Source: Crossaster papposus | Taxonomy: Eukaryota; Echinodermata; Asteroidea; Velatida; Solasteridae | Direction: 5' to 3' | DNA length: 64,000 nt | NCBI GenBank assembly: GCA_037893245.1 | Contig: JBAIAA010000870.1 | Location: 82,899-146,898, forward strand | In this document: positions 27,201 through 37,680 of the stretch, one piece after another | How the letters are laid out: the number at the start of each line of letters is the position of its first letter | How positions within the stretch are numbered: position 1 is the first letter of the stretch | The notes under the pieces: generated by a model | Databases searched by the model: none | Told to the model about the DNA's origin: nothing | The model's input: only the letters and a program-made list of their open reading frames with translations | Translations under genes and position numbers: made by a program

Positions 27201-30200
27201 TAATTTTCAGAAAATCGAAATAAAATACTAACAAAGCATGCCCCGGGTCAAATTGCTAATTTTGCCATTCCTGGAGGCCCCCCTCTATCTCCTAACACCC
27301 AGCCCCTTCCCGGGGCATGCTTTCCTTCATGCCCTTATTTGTGGGCGGGGATTGTGTGCACAAACCTATGGCGAATTTGAAACGCGTGTGTTAACGTTAT
27401 AATTTTCAGAAAATCGAAATAAAATACTAACAAAGCATGCCCCGGGTCAAATTGCTAATTTTGCCATTCCTGGAGGCCCCCCTCTATCTCCTAACACCCA
27501 GCCCCTTCCCGGGGCATGCTTTCCTTCATGCCCTTATTTGTGGGCGGGGATTGTGTGCACAAACCTATGGCGAATTTGAAACGCGTGTGTTAACGTTATA
27601 ATTTTCAGAAAATCGAAATAAAATACTAACAAAGCATGCCCCGGGTCAAATTGCTAATTTTGCCATTCCTGGAGGCCCCCCTCTATCTCCTAACACCCAG
27701 CCCCTTCCCGGGGCATGCTTTCCTTCATGCCCTTATTTGTGGGCGGGGATTGTGTGCACAAACCTATGGCGAATTTGAAACGCGTGTGTTAACGTTATAA
27801 TTTTCAGAAAATCGAAATAAAATACTAACAAAGCATGCCCCGGGTCAAATTGCTAATTTTGCCATTCCTGGAGGCCCCCCTCTATCTCCTAACACCCAGC
27901 CCCTTCCCGGGGCATGCTTTCCTTCATGCCCTTATTTGTGGGCGGGGATTGTGTGCACAAACCTATGGCGAATTTGAAACGCGTGTGTTAACGTTATAAT
28001 TTTCAGAAAATCGAAATAAAATACTAACAAAGCATGCCCCGGGTCAAATTGCTAATTTTGCCATTCCTGGAGGCCCCCCTCTATCTCCTAACACCCAGCC
28101 CCTTCCCGGGGCATGCTTTCCTTCATGCCCTTATTTGTGGGCGGGGATTGTGTGCACAAACCTATGGCGAATTTGAAACGCGTGTGTTAACGTTATAATT
28201 TTCAGAAAATCGAAATAAAATACTAACAAAGCATGCCCCGGGTCAAATTGCTAATTTTGCCATTCCTGGAGGCCCCCCTCTATCTCCTAACACCCAGCCC
28301 CTTCCCGGGGCATGCTTTCCTTCATGCCCTTATTTGTGGGCGGGGATTGTGTGCACAAACCTATGGCGAATTTGAAACGCGTGTGTTAACGTTATAATTT
28401 TCAGAAAATCGAAATAAAATACTAACAAAGCATGCCCCGGGTCAAATTGCTAATTTTGCCATTCCTGGAGGCCCCCCTCTATCTCCTAACACCCAGCCCC
28501 TTCCCGGGGCATGCTTTCCTTCATGCCCTTATTTGTGGGCGGGGATTGTGTGCACAAACCTATGGCGAATTTGAAACGCGTGTGTTAACGTTATAATTTT
28601 CAGAAAATCGAAATAAAATACTAACAAAGCATGCCCCGGGTCAAATTGCTAATTTTGCCATTCCTGGAGGCCCCCCTCTATCTCCTAACACCCAGCCCCT
28701 TCCCGGGGCATGCTTTCCTTCATGCCCTTATTTGTGGGCGGGGATTGTGTGCACAAACCTATGGCGAATTTGAAACGCGTGTGTTAACGTTATAATTTTC
28801 AGAAAATCGAAATAAAATACTAACAAAGCATGCCCCGGGTCAAATTGCTAATTTTGCCATTCCTGGAGGCCCCCCTCTATCTCCTAACACCCAGCCCCTT
28901 CCCGGGGCATGCTTTCCTTCATGCCCTTATTTGTGGGCGGGGATTGTGTGCACAAACCTATGGCGAATTTGAAACGCGTGTGTTAACGTTATAATTTTCA
29001 GAAAATCGAAATAAAATACTAACAAAGCATGCCCCGGGTCAAATTGCTAATTTTGCCATTCCTGGAGGCCCCCCTCTATCTCCTAACACCCAGCCCCTTC
29101 CCGGGGCATGCTTTCCTTCATGCCCTTATTTGTGGGCGGGGATTGTGTGCACAAACCTATGGCGAATTTGAAACGCGTGTGTTAACGTTATAATTTTCAG
29201 AAAATCGAAATAAAATACTAACAAAGCATGCCCCGGGTCAAATTGCTAATTTTGCCATTCCTGGAGGCCCCCCTCTATCTCCTAACACCCAGCCCCTTCC
29301 CGGGGCATGCTTTCCTTCATGCCCTTATTTGTGGGCGGGGATTGTGTGCACAAACCTATGGCGAATTTGAAACGCGTGTGTTAACGTTATAATTTTCAGA
29401 AAATCGAAATAAAATACTAACAAAGCATGCCCCGGGTCAAATTGCTAATTTTGCCATTCCTGGAGGCCCCCCTCTATCTCCTAACACCCAGCCCCTTCCC
29501 GGGGCATGCTTTCCTTCATGCCCTTATTTGTGGGCGGGGATTGTGTGCACAAACCTATGGCGAATTTGAAACGCGTGTGTTAACGTTATAATTTTCAGAA
29601 AATCGAAATAAAATACTAACAAAGCATGCCCCGGGTCAAATTGCTAATTTTGCCATTCCTGGAGGCCCCCCTCTATCTCCTAACACCCAGCCCCTTCCCG
29701 GGGCATGCTTTCCTTCATGCCCTTATTTGTGGGCGGGGATTGTGTGCACAAACCTATGGCGAATTTGAAACGCGTGTGTTAACGTTATAATTTTCAGAAA
29801 ATCGAAATAAAATACTAACAAAGCATGCCCCGGGTCAAATTGCTAATTTTGCCATTCCTGGAGGCCCCCCTCTATCTCCTAACACCCAGCCCCTTCCCGG
29901 GGCATGCTTTCCTTCATGCCCTTATTTGTGGGCGGGGATTGTGTGCACAAACCTATGGCGAATTTGAAACGCGTGTGTTAACGTTATAATTTTCAGAAAA
30001 TCGAAATAAAATACTAACAAAGCATGCCCCGGGTCAAATTGCTAATTTTGCCATTCCTGGAGGCCCCCCTCTATCTCCTAACACCCAGCCCCTTCCCGGG
30101 GCATGCTTTCCTTCATGCCCTTATTTGTGGGCGGGGATTGTGTGCACAAACCTATGGCGAATTTGAAACGCGTGTGTTAACGTTATAATTTTCAGAAAAT

Positions 30201-32554
30201 CGAAATAAAATACTAACAAAGCATGCCCCGGGTCAAATTGCTAATTTTGCCATTCCTGGAGGCCCCCCTCTATCTCCTAACACCCAGCCCCTTCCCGGGG
30301 CATGCTTTCCTTCATGCCCTTATTTGTGGGCGGGGATTGTGTGCACAAACCTATGGCGAATTTGAAACGCGTGTGTTAACGTTATAATTTTCAGAAAATC
30401 GAAATAAAATACTAACAAAGCATGCCCCGGGTCAAATTGCTAATTTTGCCATTCCTGGAGGCCCCCCTCTATCTCCTAACACCCAGCCCCTTCCCGGGGC
30501 ATGCTTTCCTTCATGCCCTTATTTGTGGGCGGGGATTGTGTGCACAAACCTATGGCGAATTTGAAACGCGTGTGTTAACGTTATAATTTTCAGAAAATCG
30601 AAATAAAATACTAACAAAGCATGCCCCGGGTCAAATTGCTAATTTTGCCATTCCTGGAGGCCCCCCTCTATCTCCTAACACCCAGCCCCTTCCCGGGGCA
30701 TGCTTTCCTTCATGCCCTTATTTGTGGGCGGGGATTGTGTGCACAAACCTATGGCGAATTTGAAACGCGTGTGTTAACGTTATAATTTTCAGAAAATCGA
30801 AATAAAATACTAACAAAGCATGCCCCGGGTCAAATTGCTAATTTTGCCATTCCTGGAGGCCCCCCTCTATCTCCTAACACCCAGCCCCTTCCCGGGGCAT
30901 GCTTTCCTTCATGCCCTTATTTGTGGGCGGGGATTGTGTGCACAAACCTATGGCGAATTTGAAACGCGTGTGTTAACGTTATAATTTTCAGAAAATCGAA
31001 ATAAAATACTAACAAAGCATGCCCCGGGTCAAATTGCTAATTTTGCCATTCCTGGAGGCCCCCCTCTATCTCCTAACACCCAGCCCCTTCCCGGGGCATG
31101 CTTTCCTTCATGCCCTTATTTGTGGGCGGGGATTGTGTGCACAAACCTATGGCGAATTTGAAACGCGTGTGTTAACGTTATAATTTTCAGAAAATCGAAA
31201 TAAAATACTAACAAAGCATGCCCCGGGTCAAATTGCTAATTTTGCCATTCCTGGAGGCCCCCCTCTATCTCCTAACACCCAGCCCCTTCCCGGGGCATGC
31301 TTTCCTTCATGCCCTTATTTGTGGGCGGGGATTGTGTGCACAAACCTATGGCGAATTTGAAACGCGTGTGTTAACGTTATAATTTTCAGAAAATCGAAAT
31401 AAAATACTAACAAAGCATGCCCCGGGTCAAATTGCTAATTTTGCCATTCCTGGAGGCCCCCCTCTATCTCCTAACACCCAGCCCCTTCCCGGGGCATGCT
31501 TTCCTTCATGCCCTTATTTGTGGGCGGGGATTGTGTGCACAAACCTATGGCGAATTTGAAACGCGTGTGTTAACGTTATAATTTTCAGAAAATCGAAATA
31601 AAATACTAACAAAGCATGCCCCGGGTCAAATTGCTAATTTTGCCATTCCTGGAGGCCCCCCTCTATCTCCTAACACCCAGCCCCTTCCCGGGGCATGCTT
31701 TCCTTCATGCCCTTATTTGTGGGCGGGGATTGTGTGCACAAACCTATGGCGAATTTGAAACGCGTGTGTTAACGTTATAATTTTCAGAAAATCGAAATAA
31801 AATACTAACAAAGCATGCCCCGGGTCAAATTGCTAATTTTGCCATTCCTGGAGGCCCCCCTCTATCTCCTAACACCCAGCCCCTTCCCGGGGCATGCTTT
31901 CCTTCATGCCCTTATTTGTGGGCGGGGATTGTGTGCACAAACCTATGGCGAATTTGAAACGCGTGTGTTAACGTTATAATTTTCAGAAAATCGAAATAAA
32001 ATACTAACAAAGCATGCCCCGGGTCAAATTGCTAATTTTGCCATTCCTGGAGGCCCCCCTCTATCTCCTAACACCCAGCCCCTTCCCGGGGCATGCTTTC
32101 CTTCATGCCCTTATTTGTGGGCGGGGATTGTGTGCACAAACCTATGGCGAATTTGAAACGCGTGTGTTAACGTTATAATTTTCAGAAAATCGAAATAAAA
32201 TACTAACAAAGCATGCCCCGGGTCAAATTGCTAATTTTGCCATTCCTGGAGGCCCCCCTCTATCTCCTAACACCCAGCCCCTTCCCGGGGCATGCTTTCC
32301 TTCATGCCCTTATTTGTGGGCGGGGATTGTGTGCACAAACCTATGGCGAATTTGAAACGCGTGTGTTAACGTTATAATTTTCAGAAAATCGAAATAAAAT
32401 ACTAACAAAGCATGCCCCGGGTCAAATTGCTAATTTTGCCATTCCTGGAGGCCCCCCTCTATCTCCTAACACCCAGCCCCTTCCCGGGGCATGCTTTCCT
32501 TCATGCCCTTATTTGTGGGCGGGGATTGTGTGCACAAACCTATGGCGAATTTGA

Positions 32555-35468
32555 GACGCGTGTGTTAACGTTATAATTTTCAGAAAATCGAAATAAAATA
32601 CTAACAAAGCATGCCCCGGGTCAAATTGCTAATTTTGCCATTCCTGGAGGCCCCCCTCTATCTCCTAACACCCAGCCCCTTCCCGGGGCATGCTTTCCTT
32701 CATGCCCTTATTTGTGGGCGGGGATTGTGTGCACAAACCTATGGCGAATTTGAAACGCGTGTGTTAACGTTATAATTTTCAGAAAATCGAAATAAAATAC
32801 TAACAAAGCATGCCCCGGGTCAAATTGCTAATTTTGCCATTCCTGGAGGCCCCCCTCTATCTCCAAACACCCAGCCCCTTCCCGGGGCATGCTTTCCTTC
32901 ATGCCCTTATTTGTGGGCGGGGATTGTGTGCACAAACCTATGGCGAATTTGAAACGCGTGTGTTAACGTTATAATTTTCAGAAAATCGAAATAAAATACT
33001 AACAAAGCATGCCCCGGGTCAAATTGCTAATTTTGCCATTCCTGGAGGCCCCCCTCTATCTCCTAACACCCAGCCCCTTACCGGGGCATGCTTTCCTTCA
33101 TGCCCTTATTTGTGGGCGGGGATTGTGTGCACAAACCTATGGCGAATTTGAAACGCGTGTGTTAACGTTATAATTTTCAGAAAATCGAAATAAAATACTA
33201 ACAAAGCATGCCCCGGGTCAAATTGCTAATTTTGCCATTCCTGGAGGCCCCCCTCTATCTCCTAACACCCAGCCCCTTCCCGGGGCATGCTTTCCTTCAT
33301 GCCCTTATTTGTGGGCGGGGATTGTGTGCACAAACCTATGGCGAATTTGAAACGCGTGTGTTAACGTTATAATTTTCAGAAAATCGAAATAAAATACTAA
33401 CAAAGCATGCCCCGGGTCAAATTGCTAATTTTGCCATTCCTGGAGGCCCCCCTCTATCTCCTAACACCCAGCCCCTTCCCGGGGCATGCTTTCCTTCATG
33501 CCCTTATTTGTGGGCGGGGATTGTGTGCACAAACCTATGGCGAATTTGAAACGCGTGTGTTAACGTTATAATTTTCAGAAAATCGAAATAAAATACTAAC
33601 AAAGCATGCCCCGGGTCAAATTGCTAATTTTGCCATTCCTGGAGGCCCCCCTCTATCTCCTAACACCCAGCCCCTTCCCGGGGCATGCTTTCCTTCATGC
33701 CCTTATTTGTGGGCGGGGATTGTGTGCACAAACCTATGGCGAATTTGAAACGCGTGTGTTAACGTTATAATTTTCAGAAAATCGAAATAAAATACTAACA
33801 AAGCATGCCCCGGGTCAAATTGCTAATTTTGCCATTCCTGGAGGCCCCCCTCTATCTCCTAACACCCAGCCCCTTCCCGGGGCATGCTTTCCTTCATGCC
33901 CTTATTTGTGGGCGGGGATTGTGTGCACAAACCTATGGCGAATTTGAAACGCGTGTGTTAACGTTATAATTTTCAGAAAATCGAAATAAAATACTAACAA
34001 AGCATGCCCCGGGTCAAATTGCTAATTTTGCCATTCCTGGAGGCCCCCCTCTATCTCCTAACACCCAGCCCCTTCCCGGGGCATGCTTTCCTTCATGCCC
34101 TTATTTGTGGGCGGGGATTGTGTGCACAAACCTATGGCGAATTTGAAACGCGTGTGTTAACGTTATAATTTTCAGAAAATCGAAATAAAATACTAACAAA
34201 GCATGCCCCGGGTCAAATTGCTAATTTTGCCATTCCTGGAGGCCCCCCTCTATCTCCTAACACCCAGCCCCTTCCCGGGGCATGCTTTCCTTCATGCCCT
34301 TATTTGTGGGCGGGGATTGTGTGCACAAACCTATGGCGAATTTGAAACGCGTGTGTTAACGTTATAATTTTCAGAAAATCGAAATAAAATACTAACAAAG
34401 CATGCCCCGGGTCAAATTGCTAATTTTGCCATTCCTGGAGGCCCCCCTCTATCTCCTAACACCCAGCCCCTTCCCGGGGCATGCTTTCCTTCATGCCCTT
34501 ATTTGTGGGCGGGGATTGTGTGCACAAACCTATGGCGAATTTGAAACGCGTGTGTTAACGTTATAATTTTCAGAAAATCGAAATAAAATACTAACAAAGC
34601 ATGCCCCGGGTCAAATTGCTAATTTTGCCATTCCTGGAGGCCCCCCTCTATCTCCTAACACCCAGCCCCTTCCCGGGGCATGCTTTCCTTCATGCCCTTA
34701 TTTGTGGGCGGGGATTGTGTGCACAAACCTATGGCGAATTTGAAACGCGTGTGTTAACGTTATAATTTTCAGAAAATCGAAATAAAATACTAACAAAGCA
34801 TGCCCCGGGTCAAATTGCTAATTTTGCCATTCCTGGAGGCCCCCCTCTATCTCCTAACACCCAGCCCCTTCCCGGGGCATGCTTTCCTTCATGCCCTTAG
34901 TTGTGGGCGGGGATTGTGTGCACAAACCTATGGCGAATTTGAGACGCGTGTGTTAACGTTATAATTTTCAGAAAATCGAAATAAAATACTAACAAAGCAT
35001 GCCCCGGGTCAAATTGCTAATTTTGCCATTCCTGGAGGCCCCCCTCTATCTCCTAACACCCAGCCCCTTCCCGGGGCATGCTTTCCTTCATGCCCTTATT
35101 TGTGGGCGGGGATTGTGTGCACAAACCTATGGCGAATTTGAAACGCGTGTGTTAACGTTATAATTTTCAGAAAATCGAAATAAAATACTAACAAAGCATG
35201 CCCCGGGTCAAATTGCTAATTTTGCCATTCCTGGAGGCCCCCCTCTATCTCCAAACACCCAGCCCCTTCCCGGGGCATGCTTTCCTTCATGCCCTTATTT
35301 GTGGGCGGGGATTGTGTGCACAAACCTATGGCGAATTTGAAACGCGTGTGTTAACGTTATAATTTTCAGAAAATCGAAATAAAATACTAACAAAGCATGC
35401 CCCGGGTCAAATTGCTAATTTTGCCATTCCTGGAGGCCCCCCTCTATCTCCTAACACCCAGCCCCTTA
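32555..35468 (+). repeat. 12-monomer higher-order duplication (2,388 bp)
   Basis: Three private variants recur in the same order exactly 2,388 bp (12 x 199) apart: A>G in TTGAGACGCG at 32555 and 34943, T>A in CTCCAAACAC at 32865 and 35253, and C>A in CCCCTTACCGG at 33080 and 35468. This shows that a block of about a dozen monomers was duplicated as a unit. A T>G change near 34900 has no partner 2,388 bp upstream, so it arose after the duplication or was lost from one copy. The full extent of the duplicated block cannot be set, because the monomers on either side match the consensus. Confidence 0.9.
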
Positions 35469-35880
35469 CCGGGGCATGCTTTCCTTCATGCCCTTATTTG
35501 TGGGCGGGGATTGTGTGCACAAACCTATGGCGAATTTGAAACGCGTGTGTTAACGTTATAATTTTCAGAAAATCGAAATAAAATACTAACAAAGCATGCC
35601 CCGGGTCAAATTGCTAATTTTGCCATTCCTGGAGGCCCCCCTCTATCTCCTAACACCCAGCCCCTTCCCGGGGCATGCTTTCCTTCATGCCCTTATTTGT
35701 GGGCGGGGATTGTGTGCACAAACCTATGGCGAATTTGAAACGCGTGTGTTAACGTTATAATTTTCAGAAAATCGAAATAAAATACTAACAAAGCATGCCC
35801 CGGGTCAAATTGCTAATTTTGCCATTCCTGGAGGCCCCCCTCTATCTCCTAACACCCAGCCCCTTCCCGGGGCATGCTTT

Positions 35881-35924
35881 CCTTCATGCCCTTATTTGTG
35901 GGCCTTCATGCCCTTATTTGTGGG
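35881..35924 (+). repeat. 22-bp tandem duplication inside one monomer
   Basis: CCTTCATGCCCTTATTTGTG plus GG occurs at 35881-35902 and is repeated directly at 35903-35924. It shifts the monomer phase by 22 bp from here on. The duplicated block ends at the TTATTTGTGGG boundary, the same part of the monomer at which the island is inserted. It looks like a simple replication or repair slip. Confidence 0.95.
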
Positions 35925-37279
35925 CGGGGATTGTGTGCACAAACCTATGGCGAATTTGAAACGCGTGTGTTAACGTTATAATTTTCAGAAAATCGAAATA
36001 AAATACTAACAAAGCATGCCCCGGGTCAAATTGCTAATGTTGCCATTCCTGGAGGCCCCCCTCTATCTCCTAACACCCAGCCCCTTCCCGGGGCATGCTT
36101 TCCTTCATGCCCTTATTTGTGGGCGGGGATTGTGTGCACAAACCTATGGCGAATTTGAAACGCGTGTGTTAACGTTATAATTTTCAGAAAATCGAAATAA
36201 AATACTAACAAAGCATGCCCCGGGTCAAATTGCTAATTTTGCCATTCCTGGAGGCCCCCCTCTATCTCCTAACACCCAGCCCCTTCCCGGGGCATGCTTT
36301 CCTTCATGCCCTTATTTGTGGGCGGGGATTGTGTGCACAAACCTATGGCGAATTTGAAACGCGTGTGTTAACGTTATAATTTTCAGAAAATCGAAATAAA
36401 ATACTAACAAAGCATGCCCCGGGTCAAATTGCTAATTTTGCCATTCCTGGAGGCCCCCCTCTATCTCCTAACACCCAGCCCCTTCCCGGGGCATGCTTTC
36501 CTTCATGCCCTTATTTGTGGGCGGGGATTGTGTGCACAAACCTATGGCGAATTTGAAACGCGTGTGTTAACGTTATAATTTTCAGAAAATCGAAATAAAA
36601 TACTAACAAAGCATGCCCCGGGTCAAATTGCTAATTTTGCCATTCCTGGAGGCCCCCCTCTATCTCCTAACACCCAGCCCCTTCCCGGGGCATGCTTTCC
36701 TTCATGCCCTTATTTGTGGGCGGGGATTGTGTGCACAAACCTATGGCGAATTTGAAACGCGTGTGTTAACGTTATAATTTTCAGAAAATCGAAATAAAAT
36801 ACTAACAAAGCATGCCCCGGGTCAAATTGCTAATTTTGCCATTCCTGGAGGCCCCCCTCTATCTCCTAACACCCAGCCCCTTCCCGGGGCATGCTTTCCT
36901 TCATGCCCTTATTTGTGGGCGTGGATTGTGTGCACAAACCTATGGCGAATTTGAAACGCGTGTGTTAACGTTATAATTTTCAGAAAATCGAAATAAAATA
37001 CTAACAAAGCAGGCCCCGGGTCAAATTGCTAATTTTGCCATTCCTGGAGGCCCCCCTCTATCTCCTAACACCCAGCCCCTTCCCGGGGCATGCTTTCCTT
37101 CATGCCCTTATTTGTGGGCGGGGATTGTGTGCACAAACCTATGGCGAATTTGAAACGCGTGTGTTAACGTTATAATTTTCAGAAAATCGAAATAAAATAC
37201 TAACAAAGCATGCCCCGGGTCAAATTGCTAATTTTGCCATTCCTGGAGGCCCCCCTCTATCTCCTAACACCCAGCCCCT

Positions 37280-37288
37280 TCCCGGGGC
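37280..37288 (+). repeat. Left 9-bp target-site duplication of the MITE
   Basis: TCCCGGGGC here is repeated at 37681-37689 directly after the element. Removing the element and one copy restores an ordinary monomer (CCTTCCCGGGGCATGC). Confidence 0.93.
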
Positions 37289-37680
37289 GCGAATTTTTTT
37301 TTCCCAAACAGGTTTGCACAATTTCATGAATTATTCAGTAGTTGCGTTGATCGCTGTACAACACTTAGGTTCTAGGTCTCCTTTTCCCCTTAAATTAAAA
37401 ATACTCTAAAGATATCAATTTGACTAGGAAAAACGAGGTGACCAACTACACCAGGATTCGAACCCGGGATCTTTGATCCATAGCCAATCCCACTATCCAC
37501 TACACTACGTATAGCAGCTCGACAACAGCTGTTCTTTAAAGTGATTTATTGTAAATAGGTAACTAATAACAACAATGCTGTGACGTCATGTTTTATTCCG
37601 ATGAATAAACATAACTTCTCATCCAAACTACTGAATAATTCATGAAATTTTGCAAACCTGTTTGGGAAAAAAAAATTCGC
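37289..37680. mobile_element. 392-bp MITE with 55-bp terminal inverted repeats and 9-bp target duplication
   Basis: This is a non-autonomous DNA transposon inserted in one satellite monomer. The left terminal repeat (37289-37343, starting GCGAATTTTTTTTTCCC) and the right one (37626-37680, ending GGGAAAAAAAAATTCGC) are reverse complements over 55 bp with a single mismatch (ttgcaC versus ttgcaA). The 9-bp target copy TCCCGGGGC flanks it on both sides. There is no transposase reading frame: the interior is about 280 bp of mostly AT-rich DNA with a tRNA-like segment on the minus strand. A 9-bp duplication with long terminal repeats fits Mutator-like elements best, and Merlin-type elements can also give 8-9 bp. 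The superfamily is inference, since there is no transposase to test. It occurs once among about 266 monomers, and its near-identical ends point to a young insertion. Confidence 0.93.
37444..37514 (-). ncRNA. tRNA-like sequence with pol III A and B boxes inside the MITE
   Basis: On the minus strand TAGTGTAGTGG (plus-strand 37497-37507) fits the tRNA A box TRGYNNARNNGG, and GGTTCGAATCC (37454-37464) is a perfect B box, with 32 nt between them. The T arm folds: a 5-bp stem with one G-U pair around the 7-nt loop TTCGAAT. The acceptor stem is only partly paired (about four pairs next to the body) and the D stem is reduced to wobble pairs, so this is tRNA-derived, not a working tRNA gene. The D-arm wording resembles Asp/His-type tRNAs. 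A T5 run on the minus strand at 37430-37434, just past the body, could stop pol III. Most likely a SINE head or tRNA relic captured by the MITE. Whether it is transcribed is unknown. Confidence 0.75.

Larger units (their letters stand above)
1..37288 (+). repeat. 199-bp satellite, array I (about 187 monomers)
   Basis: Head-to-tail tandem array of a 199-bp monomer. The anchor GCCATTCCTGG recurs at 1, 200, 399, 1991, 13931, 31841 and 35821, all exact multiples of 199 from the start, and at 37236 after a 22-bp duplication. Each monomer has a GC-rich half (GGAGGCCCCCCTC, CAGCCCCTTCCCGGGG) and an AT-rich half (TTATAATTTTCAG, AAATAAAATACTAAC). It contains two GCATGC and two CCCGGG sites and one each of ACGCGT, GTTAAC and GTGCAC. 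By eye there are only three changes from the monomer consensus in the first 32.5 kb: C>T near 3585, a 1-bp loss near 12842 and a 1-bp gain at 13637. Changes become frequent from 32,555 onward. All frames are closed by stops, so it is not coding. I do not recognise the family by name. The array ends where a MITE interrupts it. Confidence 0.99.

Noticed and set aside
1-37288. CRISPR array
   Set aside because: Repeats are contiguous 199-bp monomers with no variable spacers, in a eukaryotic context.
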